DNA of 64,000 bases. Origin: Chloromonas sp. AAM2 (taxonomy: Eukaryota > Chlorophyta > Chlorophyceae > Chlamydomonadales > Chlamydomonadaceae). This document shows positions 26,001 to 36,100 of this stretch, piece by piece. The DNA lies in contig QAXH01005319.1 of the NCBI GenBank assembly GCA_004335635.1, positions 5,268-69,267 on the forward strand. Reading direction: 5' to 3'. The translations under genes and the position numbers were made by a program. Numbering within the stretch: the first letter of the stretch is position 1; each line of letters starts with the position of its first letter. The notes under the pieces are model-generated. The model was not told where the DNA came from and searched no databases. It worked only from the letters and a program-made list of their open reading frames with translations.

Positions 26001-27639
26001 CCAACGCAGTTTCACACCGTGCTTTGGTGGTGGTTCTGGGTTAAGTCCACGTGGATTTTGTCGTTCTGGTCAGAAACCAAGTTGTGTGGTCCCTTTCAAG
26101 CAGCGTGTTCTTTCACGTAAGCATCACAAGCGCACCTGTTGACAGGCAGAGTATGCACTGCATGCACAGCACGTTGTTGTGGGGTGGCCGCTGTGCACAG
26201 GATCACGAGTCAGTCGGTGATGTGCAAGCGAAACTGCATTTTGCAACAGTATTTCTAAGCCATGCTAGGACGATTCTGCAAATGCCTTGTAATGATGATC
26301 ATGATGATGATGATGAGTGCAGTCCCCTGCACTTGTTCTCCCAGGTGTCAGCTATTTTCGCTGACCCAGTGGTTGACACTCAGGCTGTTCTCATGGATTC
26401 AGTAAGTGGTAAGAATGGAAGTTTATCGGAGGTTATGAGTCCACTCCACCCCGCTGCACCCGTGTTCCTAGGTGTCCGCTGTTCCCGTAGACCCAGTGGT
26501 CGACACGAACGGCGCGGGCGACACGTTCGCCACCATGTACGGGCTGGCGCTGGCATGGGGTGTGAGGGACCCCGCAGCTGTGGCGGCCTACGCAGCAGGA
26601 CTCGCAGTGCAGCAGCCACAGGTGAAGAGTTTGCTCATCATCATTATCAGCAGCAGCAGCACCAGTATCAGCTTCAGCATCATTACAACATGACATCTGC
26701 GGGTTTACCCAACGCATAAGAACAGCAGCAGGCGGGCGTACGGTGTTGCAGATTATGGGCGTATGGGCGTACGATGGTTGGATTGTTGGTCAATACGTGA
26801 AGATGATTTCCTAAGCTGCAACGCTGGCACCCCTACCATGGACCTTGAACATTTTGCAATTACATGCATGCCATGTGATGGTATGTTGACAAATACCGAT
26901 GCTGTGCGTGCAGGCCTGCAAGCCGGGGTGTGTGGGCGACAGCTGGTCACACCTCACACGCCAGTGGCCGCCCGCACAGAAGCTATGGGTGGATGCCATC
27001 GCGCTAGGACCACACCTGCTCAGCGTGGCAACAGCAGCCGCGCAGCCAGCGCATGCTGCTGTCACAGCCGCTGTTGCTGCATTAGCAGCTGCGCTTTACA
27101 CTAGGCTGCCTTGGCTAGCCTTAGCTCTGCCAATCCACCCAATGCCCATGCCTGGTGTCCCACCACCACCGCCACCGGCTCAGCCTGTGCATGTAAGCCG
27201 GGTCGGGCTGATTAGCAAGCCAGAGGCGCAGCTAGCAGCAGCAGGCGTGCCATTGGCTGCTGCAAAGGCAAGCTACGGGCCAGTTGCAGGCGTAGCTGCT
27301 CAGCAGCAGCAGCAGCAGTGGGAGCAGTCAGTGCAGCGCAGCAGCCAAACAGCTAGGATGGCAGCAGGGGCAGCTAATGGGCCTTCCCTAGATAGTGCAG
27401 CCGCCAGTTGCCAGTTGACCTTGCTTGATTACGGGGCACGTTGTGCTGATGGCTTTCTAGAGGCTGGTGGTAGTGATGACCAGGGGTTCTGTCCCGTGGA
27501 GGGCAGCAAGGGGCTGCACTCTTCTGTTGTGGATGCAGCTGTCAAGTTGTGGCGCTTGGTGAATGGTATGGTTGCAGGGGTGTTGGGTAAGGGGCGGGTG
27601 AACGGGGACCAGCCAATGCTGGCGGCCAAGCAAGAGTGA
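21980..27639 (+). CDS. PfkB-family carbohydrate kinase with long hydrophobic C-terminal extension (9 exons)
   Basis: ATP-dependent sugar or nucleoside kinase of the ribokinase/PfkB fold. Exons: 21980-22125, 22222-22285, 22670-22736, 23360-23461, 24813-24962, 25273-25397, 25756-25914, 26472-26621, 26914-27639. All are in phase, giving 562 residues. An in-frame TGA directly precedes the ATG. Visible features are the N-terminal strand PDVLLVGDVTIDVVPDGS, the GG substrate-binding turn (about residues 71-72), LVITRGERGA, and PfkB signature 2 DTNGAGDTF with catalytic Asp at about 288. The layout resembles plant inositol-kinase-like PfkB proteins, but the substrate cannot be read from sequence. After the kinase come about 240 residues with an Ala/Leu hydrophobic stretch, a proline run and polyGln, which is not part of the family fold. 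Intron 4 contains an assembly gap. Confidence 0.88.
22937..23065. repeat. Hexanucleotide repeat (catggg / catgga)n
   Basis: Long alternation of catggg, catgga and catgatg units in intron 3 of the PfkB gene. It produces spurious Met-Pro open frames on the minus strand. Nearly identical segments containing ccagcccaccagcctgcc flank it at about 22782 and 23190, showing a larger local duplication. Confidence 0.85.
23964..23967. other. Assembly gap (4 N)
   Basis: Four undetermined bases in intron 4 of the PfkB gene (23462-24812). The true gap length may differ; the surrounding sequence is not coding in the model. Confidence 0.98.
25123..25203 (+). repeat. Dispersed repeat, copy 1
   Basis: About 80 bp (tacggcttcccca ... 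gtaagctggattttcga ... ttaccctgg) that recurs inverted at about 62898-62982 with few differences. It lies in intron 5 of the PfkB gene. GC-rich, cc/gg-symmetric sequence of this kind is typical of a transposon end. Confidence 0.8.
26345..26379 (+). repeat. Decayed copy of the PfkB exon-8 5' end, inside the upstream intron
   Basis: These 35 bases match 26472-26506, the first 35 bases of exon 8, at 28 of 35 positions, and are also preceded by a usable AG (tctcccag). The copy would read VSAIFADPVVDT beside the true VSAVPVDPVVDT, but the frame past it does not keep the GAGD motif, so it is treated as a relic and not an exon. Confidence 0.8.
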
Positions 27640-29359
27640 AAGAGAGTGAATGTCCTCCTACGCAGAGATGAATGAGTACTGAGAGTGATGAGAGAGTAAC
27701 GAGAGTGAGAAGGCGTGGAGAGTGCAGGGAATGATGAGATGAGAGGGTATTGATTGCTATGCCCTACCCTGCCCTGCTGGGTGGTTGGAAGGGAATCTTG
27801 TTTGCCATCCTGTTTGGGTACACAGTTGCGGTGGTTAGACTGGCAGCAGTGCTAGTAATTAGGCTGGGCTCAGGCACAAAGTCACACAAGTGCAGGGCAA
27901 ACCAGCTGTAGCACAGGTGCCAGTGGCAGGTGGCTTTTCAGCCAGTAGACAAGACCTGCTGTAGCCCTTGATTTCTTTCTTGATGTGTTGGCCGATTAGC
28001 AGCTTGCTTTGCGCTGGCAAGGATTGTTGCGCCAAGGCTTAAGGAATACAGAGCTGGCCAAGTGTGACAGGCATATATTGTGCAAAGTGTCAGATAGCCT
28101 GGTAAGTTGTTAGCTTGTGTTTTCAATATCTGAGCACAGGCTACCAGACTGCAATCTTCACAGTATCCTGACCTCCATCGCAGCGGATTGTGATCTGTCC
28201 TTAGGATGTACCATAATGGCTGGTCCAGAGGGGCGTTGGGATTTGAAGTGCAGCCAGGCACCCATAGCTGCTGTCTTAGGAATAGCCTTTTAGTCGTCAC
28301 TCCTAAGCAGACGATTGCCATGTCTTTACGTGTCCTGGCAGATAGAATGCAGGCTGGAAACGCTGCCTTCCTTTCCGACGTTACAAGGTGCACCAGTGCT
28401 GCACTTGAATTAGTTCCCTACTCGCAGCATGGCGTTTCTTCCATGCAGATACGTACAATTGAACAGAGGGAAAGGCATGGGCCGATGAATTCGCTATGCC
28501 CAGACATGCCGCACGCGGCGTCGGAACGTCGTACACTATCATGCCTGCTGCCATATTTGTGCACAATCACCATGGCAGAAGAATCGCAGTCAGGCGCTTG
28601 GGATTTTGAACTGTCTGATGAGACTGCTTCTTGCGGCACGCAGCTAAGACTTCTGCCATTGTCTTTTGTGCGAGCAGTTTCTTTTTTAGTGTGAGATAGG
28701 CCTTTTTGCCCTTTTTTCATGTGCTCCGCCATGTTCAAGCCCAGTCGTCATGAGCCAAAAGCTGGCGTCAGTCTACTGGGTGCTCTTGTCGCATGCTGGC
28801 TTGAGTTTGCCATGCTCAGTCTTGCAGGCGATGAACTGCAGCAGGCTGATGCAGGCCTTTGCAGAGGCGCGGTCTGCAAACTGTTTCTTTTGCACACAAA
28901 GTGCTTGTGTACGTGGTCATGCGAGCCAGACTTATTGCATGCAGCCTATTGGCCCACGCTACACAGGACGCTTCCGGTTCACACTTGTATCATGTCCGTG
29001 CACTTGCCACTGTCACTGAACCGACAAGGAAGAGGACCACATGGCCCCGGAGCTGTGCAGGGGTATATGATTGGCTGGATTGGATGTTCATTACATCAGG
29101 CTGGCAACACGCTTGATCTCCGCGCAAGAGGCCTCCCGCATAGCTGATGCACCGTGGCGCACCAATGGCGCTATTCAAGGCGGCAAAACAGGTTATCACG
29201 GCCATGGCAGTCTGTATGAGTAAAGGTGATCAACCTTCCAAATGCAAGCGACACTATGAGGCAATTAACCCTATGTGATAAATTGCTGGTCCGGCACACG
29301 GGTTTTCTCTTGCCATGGCTTTGTCTGGTACTGGTTTGTCTCAAGCACGCCCAATTTAA

Positions 29360-29437
29360 GAGCACGCCTTGTCCAGCTTCATGCATGAGTAACCTGCAAT
29401 AGTAACCTGCATGCATGAAGCTGGACAAGGCGTGCTC
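29360..29437. repeat. Perfect inverted repeat, 28-bp arms, 22-bp spacer
   Basis: Arms 29360-29387 and 29410-29437 are exact reverse complements (left arm begins gagcacgccttgtccagc). The 22-bp spacer holds two copies of agtaacctg. It could extrude as a cruciform or fold as an RNA hairpin. It is not next to any modelled stop codon. Confidence 0.92.
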
Positions 29438-30374
29438 ATACTCAACGCGAGTCACCACAACCTCTGTTCATGTGCAGACTTCTCGTGATCATGGCAACTC
29501 GTTATCATGGGTTGTGTGCTGGTCATGGTTTGCATTCAAACGGGTGTTCCAGACATTTCTCATCACGTTCACCACTTGGAGCATGTGTATCTCAACGCAT
29601 GAACAGACTGGCCGCCATGGATCGGATGCCTACAGTACGGCACTGTGAGCAAGAGGCAGCAGGTGCCCCCCACATGTCAGGTGAGGATATCATGATCCGC
29701 TGAGGCCGCATACCAGGCTGCTGTTGCTCCTGTGCAAGCACGCGAGCTCGATGAAATGTGCGTGCGAATGTGAATGCAACAATAGTTGCAACCGATAGTT
29801 GCTGTACTCGGTGATGGTCATTTGGGACATCACGAACACATCCACTCTGGATGCATGGATGCCGTAACTGCATGACATGTCACATGATGCCATCTGCTTC
29901 ATTTCATGACTGGCCGCTACACTCAGCTGGGCAGATCGGAAAGGTTGCAGCACCTTCAGGCGCATCAATCTCCTTGCGTCAGCTGCATCGCATTCGCCCT
30001 GTCGGTCAGCCTCTAGCACCGCTCATGCCCATACACCACACCCAAGCAGGGCATCGGGAATGCCTTCTCAGCCCCACTGACGACGCTGTTCCCAGCACTG
30101 CAAGTGCAGGTCAAGCCGGAACTGACCAGGCGCACTGGTCAGGTTCCTGAAGTTGCTTCAAAATTGTGCGCTGACAGCCTTTGAGAGTTTGCAGGGAACA
30201 CGCGTGAAAACCTAGCCAAAACCTAGGACGTGTGTGTCACGCGACTCAGGGGTAGGCGCGCCAAGGCATGGAATGGAGATTGCGTGCACGAGCAAAGCGA
30301 GGAAACCGAGAGGCGTTTGGGCGCAGGATCTCTTCATCACACCACTTTTTAGTGACCAGCCGTTTGATCGCCTG

Positions 30375-30380
30375 TATAAG
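30375..30380 (+). promoter_or_regulatory. TATA-like box of the LHCII gene
   Basis: TATAAG lies 66-71 bp upstream of the LHCII ATG at 30446, a spacing that fits a short 5' UTR. Highly expressed algal LHC genes usually have TATA promoters. Confidence 0.5.
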
Positions 30381-30445
30381 TGCCAGACGTCGCGTTGAGG
30401 TAGAATCACATTTGACAAACTCTCCCAACCAACAAACCACTCAAA

Positions 30446-32229
30446 ATGTCGCTCCTGGCCAAGTCCACCCGCGTGAACGTGAAGTCTGGCGTCTCCAGGC
30501 GCCAGGTGGCCGTGCAGGTGAGCGCCTTTTCAGCCCAGCTCACACATCCAGGCGCACTACACCAGCTCAGACTTGCTTAACAGCTGAGCATCGGAGCATC
30601 GCGGACGCTTGGAGCGCATGGCCGTGGGCTTGACTCAGTCGCACACGCATCTGTCCACTTTCTCGCAGGCTCGCCGCACGACCAAGCCCAGCAGGTCTTC
30701 TGACTCCATCTGGTACGGCCCAGACCGCCCACTGTACCTGGGCGCCTTCACCGGTAAGCGCTTAATGACAGACGACCTTGATCACAAAACCCCTGTACCC
30801 AAAGTTCGAGCCTCTCATCTTGACCATTGCTCTTGCGCTGTGCAGGTTCCCCACCAAGCTACCTGACTGGCGAGTTCCCCGGTGACTACGGCTGGGACTC
30901 CGCTGGTCTGTCCGCTGACCCAGTAAGTGCTGCACGCTGATTGGTCCGTATCTAAGGCACTGCCGTGAAAGTGTAGCTTTGTCGCCCGGACCCACAATGC
31001 ATTTGATGTGCATTGCTCATTGGCTCATTGCATGCATGCATTCCGCATCGCAGGAGACCTTCAAGCGCTACAGGACCATCGAGCTGATCCATGCTCGCTG
31101 GGCTCTGCTGGGTGCCCTGGGCATCGTCACCCCCGAGATCCTGGGCGCCAACGGTGTGCCATTCGGCGAGGGCGCTGTCTGGTTCAAGGCTGGCGCTGAG
31201 ATCTTCAAGGAGGGTGGCCTGAACTACCTCGGTGAGCACAGATTTTATTCTGCACTTTTGAAGATTCTTAGCCGAGCTTGGCACGCGCATGCCAGCTTCC
31301 CCGAGCGTGCGCTATACCTTAGCAAGCAAGTTCAGTGACGATCTATTTTGCGTCGCTATTTGCTTTGGCCATGGCGCTAACCTGGTCCATTTCATTTTCG
31401 ACGCAGGCAACGAGAACCTGGTCCATGCCCAGAGCATCATCGCCACCCTGGCCTGCCAGGTGAGCCACAAGACTTGCAGCACCTGTCGCAGTGGATGCCT
31501 TCAGCCACAGCCTGCCGCCTGTCTCAGCTGTGATTGCAGTCTGCTACTGTACTCAGTGTCACTTGCAATGTCTCTCAGTGGAGCGAGGCAGAAGACCAGC
31601 AGTCCCTCATGATTCATGTCTCACATATGAACTGAGCATTCATACGTGCCCTTTCGGTTGCAGGTTATCCTGATGGGCGCTGCTGAGGGCTACCGCGTGA
31701 ACGGTGGACCTCTGGGCGAGGGCCTGGACCCCCTGTACCCAGGTGGCTCCTTCGACCCCCTGGGTCTGGCTGATGACCCAGACACCTTCGCTGAGCTGAA
31801 GGTCAAGGAGCTGAAGAACGGCCGCCTGGCTATGTTCTCATGCTTCGGCTTCTTCGTGCAGGCCATCGTCACCGGCAAGGGCCCCATCCAGAACCTGAAC
31901 GAGCACTTGGCTGACCCAGGAATCAACAACGCCGTGAGTGTCGTGGGCTGGATAGGGCATTTTGTCAGCATCAGCCAGTGCCGTTAGACGTGCTCTGTCT
32001 TGGACTGGATTCGGATTGCCAGCATCAGCCAGATGTGTAAGATGTGTCCTGGTATTCTGGGTCAGAATCCTGTGCAGAAGAAGCAATCTGCTTTTTCAGC
32101 TGCAGCAGTTCAGTCAGCTTCAAACACAGCCAGCTGCAATGCGTGACAAGCAAAGGCAATTGGCTAATCCTGCTTTGTGTCTTCTGCCTGCAGTTCGCCT
32201 ACGCCACCAAGTTCACCCCAAGCGCCTAA
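30446..32229 (+). CDS. LHCBM: Light-harvesting chlorophyll a/b protein of photosystem II (7 exons)
   Basis: Major LHCII antenna apoprotein of the thylakoid membrane; binds chlorophyll a/b and xanthophylls and passes energy to photosystem II. Exons: 30446-30517, 30669-30753, 30846-30922, 31054-31231, 31407-31459, 31664-31933, 32194-32229, all GT-AG and in phase, 256 residues. The N-terminus ([19 protein letters not shown]) is a plastid transit peptide. WYGPDR matches the LHCII trimerisation motif. Helix B carries [17 protein letters not shown] and helix C carries [16 protein letters not shown], both with the conserved Glu/Arg chlorophyll-ligand pairs. The protein ends with the short [11 protein letters not shown] tail. 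A TATA-like box lies at 30375 and TGTAA at 32422. Assignment to the LHCBM group is sure; the exact numbered paralogue is not. Confidence 0.97.
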
Positions 32230-33148
32230 ACAGCACCTCGGGACCAACCCCACATCCAATTTGTTTGCTTTGAGAGGCTTGGAATTTGAGCGGTGCTGGT
32301 TGTCCAGCCCATTTTTGTCTCCCGAGATGCTGGTTAACGGGCAGGATTTTTCAGAGGGAAGTGTGCTAATCCTTACCAGATAGGAATGTCTGGAACCACT
32401 GATGTACACATGTCCGGACCATGTAATGCTATGTCTGTGAAAGTGATGCCTCAAAATTCTCTGCAGTCAACAGCACTTTACAGTGACTTGGGAGTAATCG
32501 AGCACAGTAACAGCCTGTGTAGCACAGCTCAGACTTTGTCCCAACCCATAACTGAGGTATCACGACCCTCTGAAAATCTCTCAATATCTTAACATGAACC
32601 ATCAACAACACCCCCAGGTGCAATCTAACCAACAAAACATCCTGTCACCAGTGAAAGAGTCAGTTGGTAAAACCCTCGAACAAATCACCAAGTTGAAAAT
32701 AATTCTGAATGACAAAGAAACGAGATACAAATATAAGCACTCTCGCTGCAGCCAGTTCCACCAAACCTTGCAACAGAAAAATCAGGACTTACCCGCCTTT
32801 GTTACCTGTAATGCGCATCATAGCAAATAGTGCATGCTTGCGCTAGACGTGCTTCCTGGTGTGCACTCCCTCCTTGCACCAAACATGTACGAGAAGTGTT
32901 ACATGCACAAGTAAAAGAGAGATATCTGTACACAAGTGCAAACGTCATTATAAAGCTGGCTGTTCTGGTGAACATAACCAAATGGTCTGCTGCTTTGGTG
33001 CCCACCTTAACCACAAACCTACCTCGCCTAGATGAGTCACAACCCAGTCCATCTTTCATCCAAGACTTTCCCTTGATGTTCACGTTGTCTTTTGCTAACA
33101 TGACCTGCTGCCCTGCAAACTCAATCGTGCCTTTGCGCTGCGTGTGCC
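32230..33148. other. LHCII 3' region and intergenic DNA
   Basis: Contains the LHCII 3' UTR. Several short open frames are present but none has compatible splice sites or a recognisable product, and no repeat stands out. The 5' UTR of the Pol X gene must begin in the last part. Confidence 0.5.
32422..32426 (+). terminator. TGTAA poly(A) signal of the LHCII gene
   Basis: TGTAA, 193 bp after the TAA at 32227-32229. Algal LHC 3' UTRs of this length are usual. Confidence 0.5.
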
Positions 33149-36100
33149 ATGAGCCCTCCGGTCGAAGAGCCAGCGCAGCGCAAACGCATCCCGCCATCGT
33201 CCTTGAGATCGCCCGCACCTGCACCAGTCAAGAAGCGGTCGAAAGGCTCAACCACAGTACCATCCCAGAATTCCGTGAACGACCAGCATGAGGGCAGCAA
33301 ACCTACTCCACCCTTGGCACCTCAGGACAAGCCCGCCATCTTATCTGGATTAAGGCTCTGGCTACATCCCAGCATTCCACATCTGAACTTACGGTGAGAA
33401 GAGATGCTGAGCAGGCAGGGTTGATCTCATGCCATGCATCATGTGAGCTGCACGGCTGTTCTGCAGACTCAAGCCCTTCACAAGCCGCGCGGCAGCCCTC
33501 GGTGGACAAGCAGCGTCAGTGGCCTTGCCTGGCTGCACACATGTGGTGGTTGGTCCTGGCCACCTACCCTCCGCAGCAGACTTGGAAGCAGCAGCCCAGG
33601 CCGCCCAGCATGCAGGGGCTAAGCAGCAGGCAGGAGACAAGGCTGAGGCCGATCGATCCAGTGCTGCAGCGCAGGCTGCTCGTTCAGCAACGGAGGCGCC
33701 CAGGGTGGTTGAGGTTGCGTGGTTGGAAGCAGCCATTTCCACACACAAGCGACCTCCCTCTGCAGACTTCATTCCCACTGATCCAGCAAAGGTAAGCGAA
33801 GACATGGAAAGACAAGCTGAGGTCACCAAGGGCAGGCCAAGGCAGGGCATATAGGTTAGGCCCAGGTTAAGTCACAGCCCTACGGCAGGCTGCTTCCTGA
33901 TCGTCATGCTGTTGCAGGAAATCTCATGCTTCAACAGTAAGTCGTCACTCACCCATAAGCCACCATGTCACACCTTCTGACACTTCTTCCCCTCAGCATC
34001 CATCCCGGGGTCATCATGCTCATGCTTCGCCTCGCTTAGGAAGGTGATGTAAACGGCTTCTAAGCGCCTGGACTGTTTGGTCTGCAACATCAAAAAAACA
34101 GTATGCAAAGAGCCATGTAAAGATGCTGATCATGTGTCCTGCTGGTGTCGTTCGGCATTGCAAACCCAGTTGGCCCAACACACATCATGACGATGTAAAC
34201 ACCATGCGCAGGCAGCACAGGGTTCAGGGGCAGTTCTGGCGCCCAGCCCCGCAGGCCCCATGGCCATGTTCAGGGGACACCCGCTGGGTGACACGGCATG
34301 CAGACCGGCAAGGGGCGCTAAGCTAGCAAAGTGAGGGGGGCTGGCCCACTGTGTTTTCAACTTCTCACTGAGATTGTGAGGGAGACTGGTCCATGTTGGG
34401 GTCTCAGGTTGAACTTGCAAACCTCACCAAATCCTATTTTATAAAACCTCCCATCATGGCATGGCTTCAAATGGTTAAGCAAAATGCACATGCACTGCGG
34501 GGCGATGATGCACACCGCACACGCCATGGAGGGAACGTGCGAGATGAACTAGCAGCATGCAGAGCCAGGCAAATGCCGCTTGTAAGAGAAGTGCCAGTTC
34601 GGTTTGCAATAGAACGGAGGTTACAGTTCCAGTTGGCTGCCACGGATCACATGTCCATTGCTCCACTGCACGAAGAGTAAATTCAACAACATTTGCTATC
34701 GTGCTTTTTCCTTGAACCTGACCTGGTGAAGACACAGGCTTTCATGGTGGAAAGCAACGTTGCTCACTCAACAGCTGCTTGGGCTCAGTCTTTTGAAAAC
34801 AATTGTCTTGCAGCAGCATGAAACGGTTATGGGCATGTGCAGCACCACATGAACGCTGTTGTCTCTTGTCTCAATGCCTAACCTGACATGGCTGCACTCA
34901 ATATGCATGGACAACGCAGGCTCTCTGAAGGGGTGTGGCTCGTGCCACAACCCGTTGCTCTGTCTTCATGCTGAGCTGAGTATTGCAGACACATTGTTAG
35001 AAGGCAAGGTTGCGGAGTCAACAGGCTTGGACAAGGCAGGCTCTCTGAGCTGGCATCACACGCCTTACTGTGCGCTGCAGGTACCACCGGTGGCTAGGGT
35101 TCTGGCATCCCTACTTGGATGGAGCCACTCGGGAGGCAGAGCTCATGTGTTGGCCCAGGTACAACCTGGACAGGAGCGAGGAGCTGGGCAACGAACCACT
35201 GGTCAGGCTGCTGGTGGAACTGGCGAAGTGAGTGTTTCGCTTGACGTTGAGGGTTGTCGAGCTATCACGTGGAGCACTTGGAGTTCAGCAGTAGAACACA
35301 AACGGGAAGGAGTCTCAGCCTATTTGTTGCTAAGGCATCTGGCCAGTTTTATTACTGAAACTGGAGGCTGCACATGCAGCCCAGTGCGTCTACTCCGCAA
35401 TGCGGGCAGTGGCTCACACTGGCTTCGGAAGCCTGCTGCATGTCGCGATCCATGCTGTACGTTGACACTATGCGTCGCTGTGCCTTTGTCAGGTACGAGG
35501 CTGCGTTGGGCCATGAGAGGGGCAATGCGGCTGACGTGGCAGTGCAGCGGCGCGAACTTGTCTACTCCCATGCCGCATCTGCAGTGCGGGGTTGCGCCTT
35601 TGGAGTTCCCGATGCGATCTGGGGCCGGACCGGCAGAAGCGGAGGGTCGCGGCGCAGCGTACTTGAGGAAGGGTCACAAGACGAAACGGAGGAGCCGTCG
35701 GGCATGACCGTTGCGGATTTGAAGCGTACGCTGCCTTACGTGGGCAGCGACTACATCGCAGGTCGGAAAACTACCGCATACTGCGTCATGCTGCAGTCAC
35801 ATGTTGTTCAGGCCAGGTTAGGACGCGCCATGATGCAAGGTTGACCGTTTTGCTGTGTGGCTTTTGATCAGTTTAACCTCTCATTCTGATCCCAAGACGA
35901 TTGTCGCGTGTTCTCTAAGCAAGCCTTGTCTTTTCAAGGTGATGGACAGCGTAACATTACGTAGGAAGGACCTTGCACGAACCGTGGATTCAGTTTGTTT
36001 GTTTTGGGTCTACCGCCGCTGTCCAGGTGTCGTGTATGAGCTTGCAACAAAGGGCGTTTGCGAACGGCTGCGTTGTTTCCGGGCCAATCAGACGGTCAGG

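Larger units (their letters stand above)
27640..30445. other. Intergenic stretch, no confident gene
   Basis: The 3' flank of the PfkB gene and 5' flank of LHCII. A 162-codon open frame (28206-28694, +) has no recognisable domain and no partner exons. The main structure is the inverted repeat at 29360-29437. The last 70 bp hold the probable LHCII core promoter. Confidence 0.5.

Noticed and set aside
26345..26420. Extra PfkB exon
   Set aside because: It duplicates the start of exon 8 but loses the GAGD motif and does not fit the frame; treated as a relic.
28206..28694. 162-codon open frame on +
   Set aside because: No domain, no partner exons, and composition unlike the confirmed exons.
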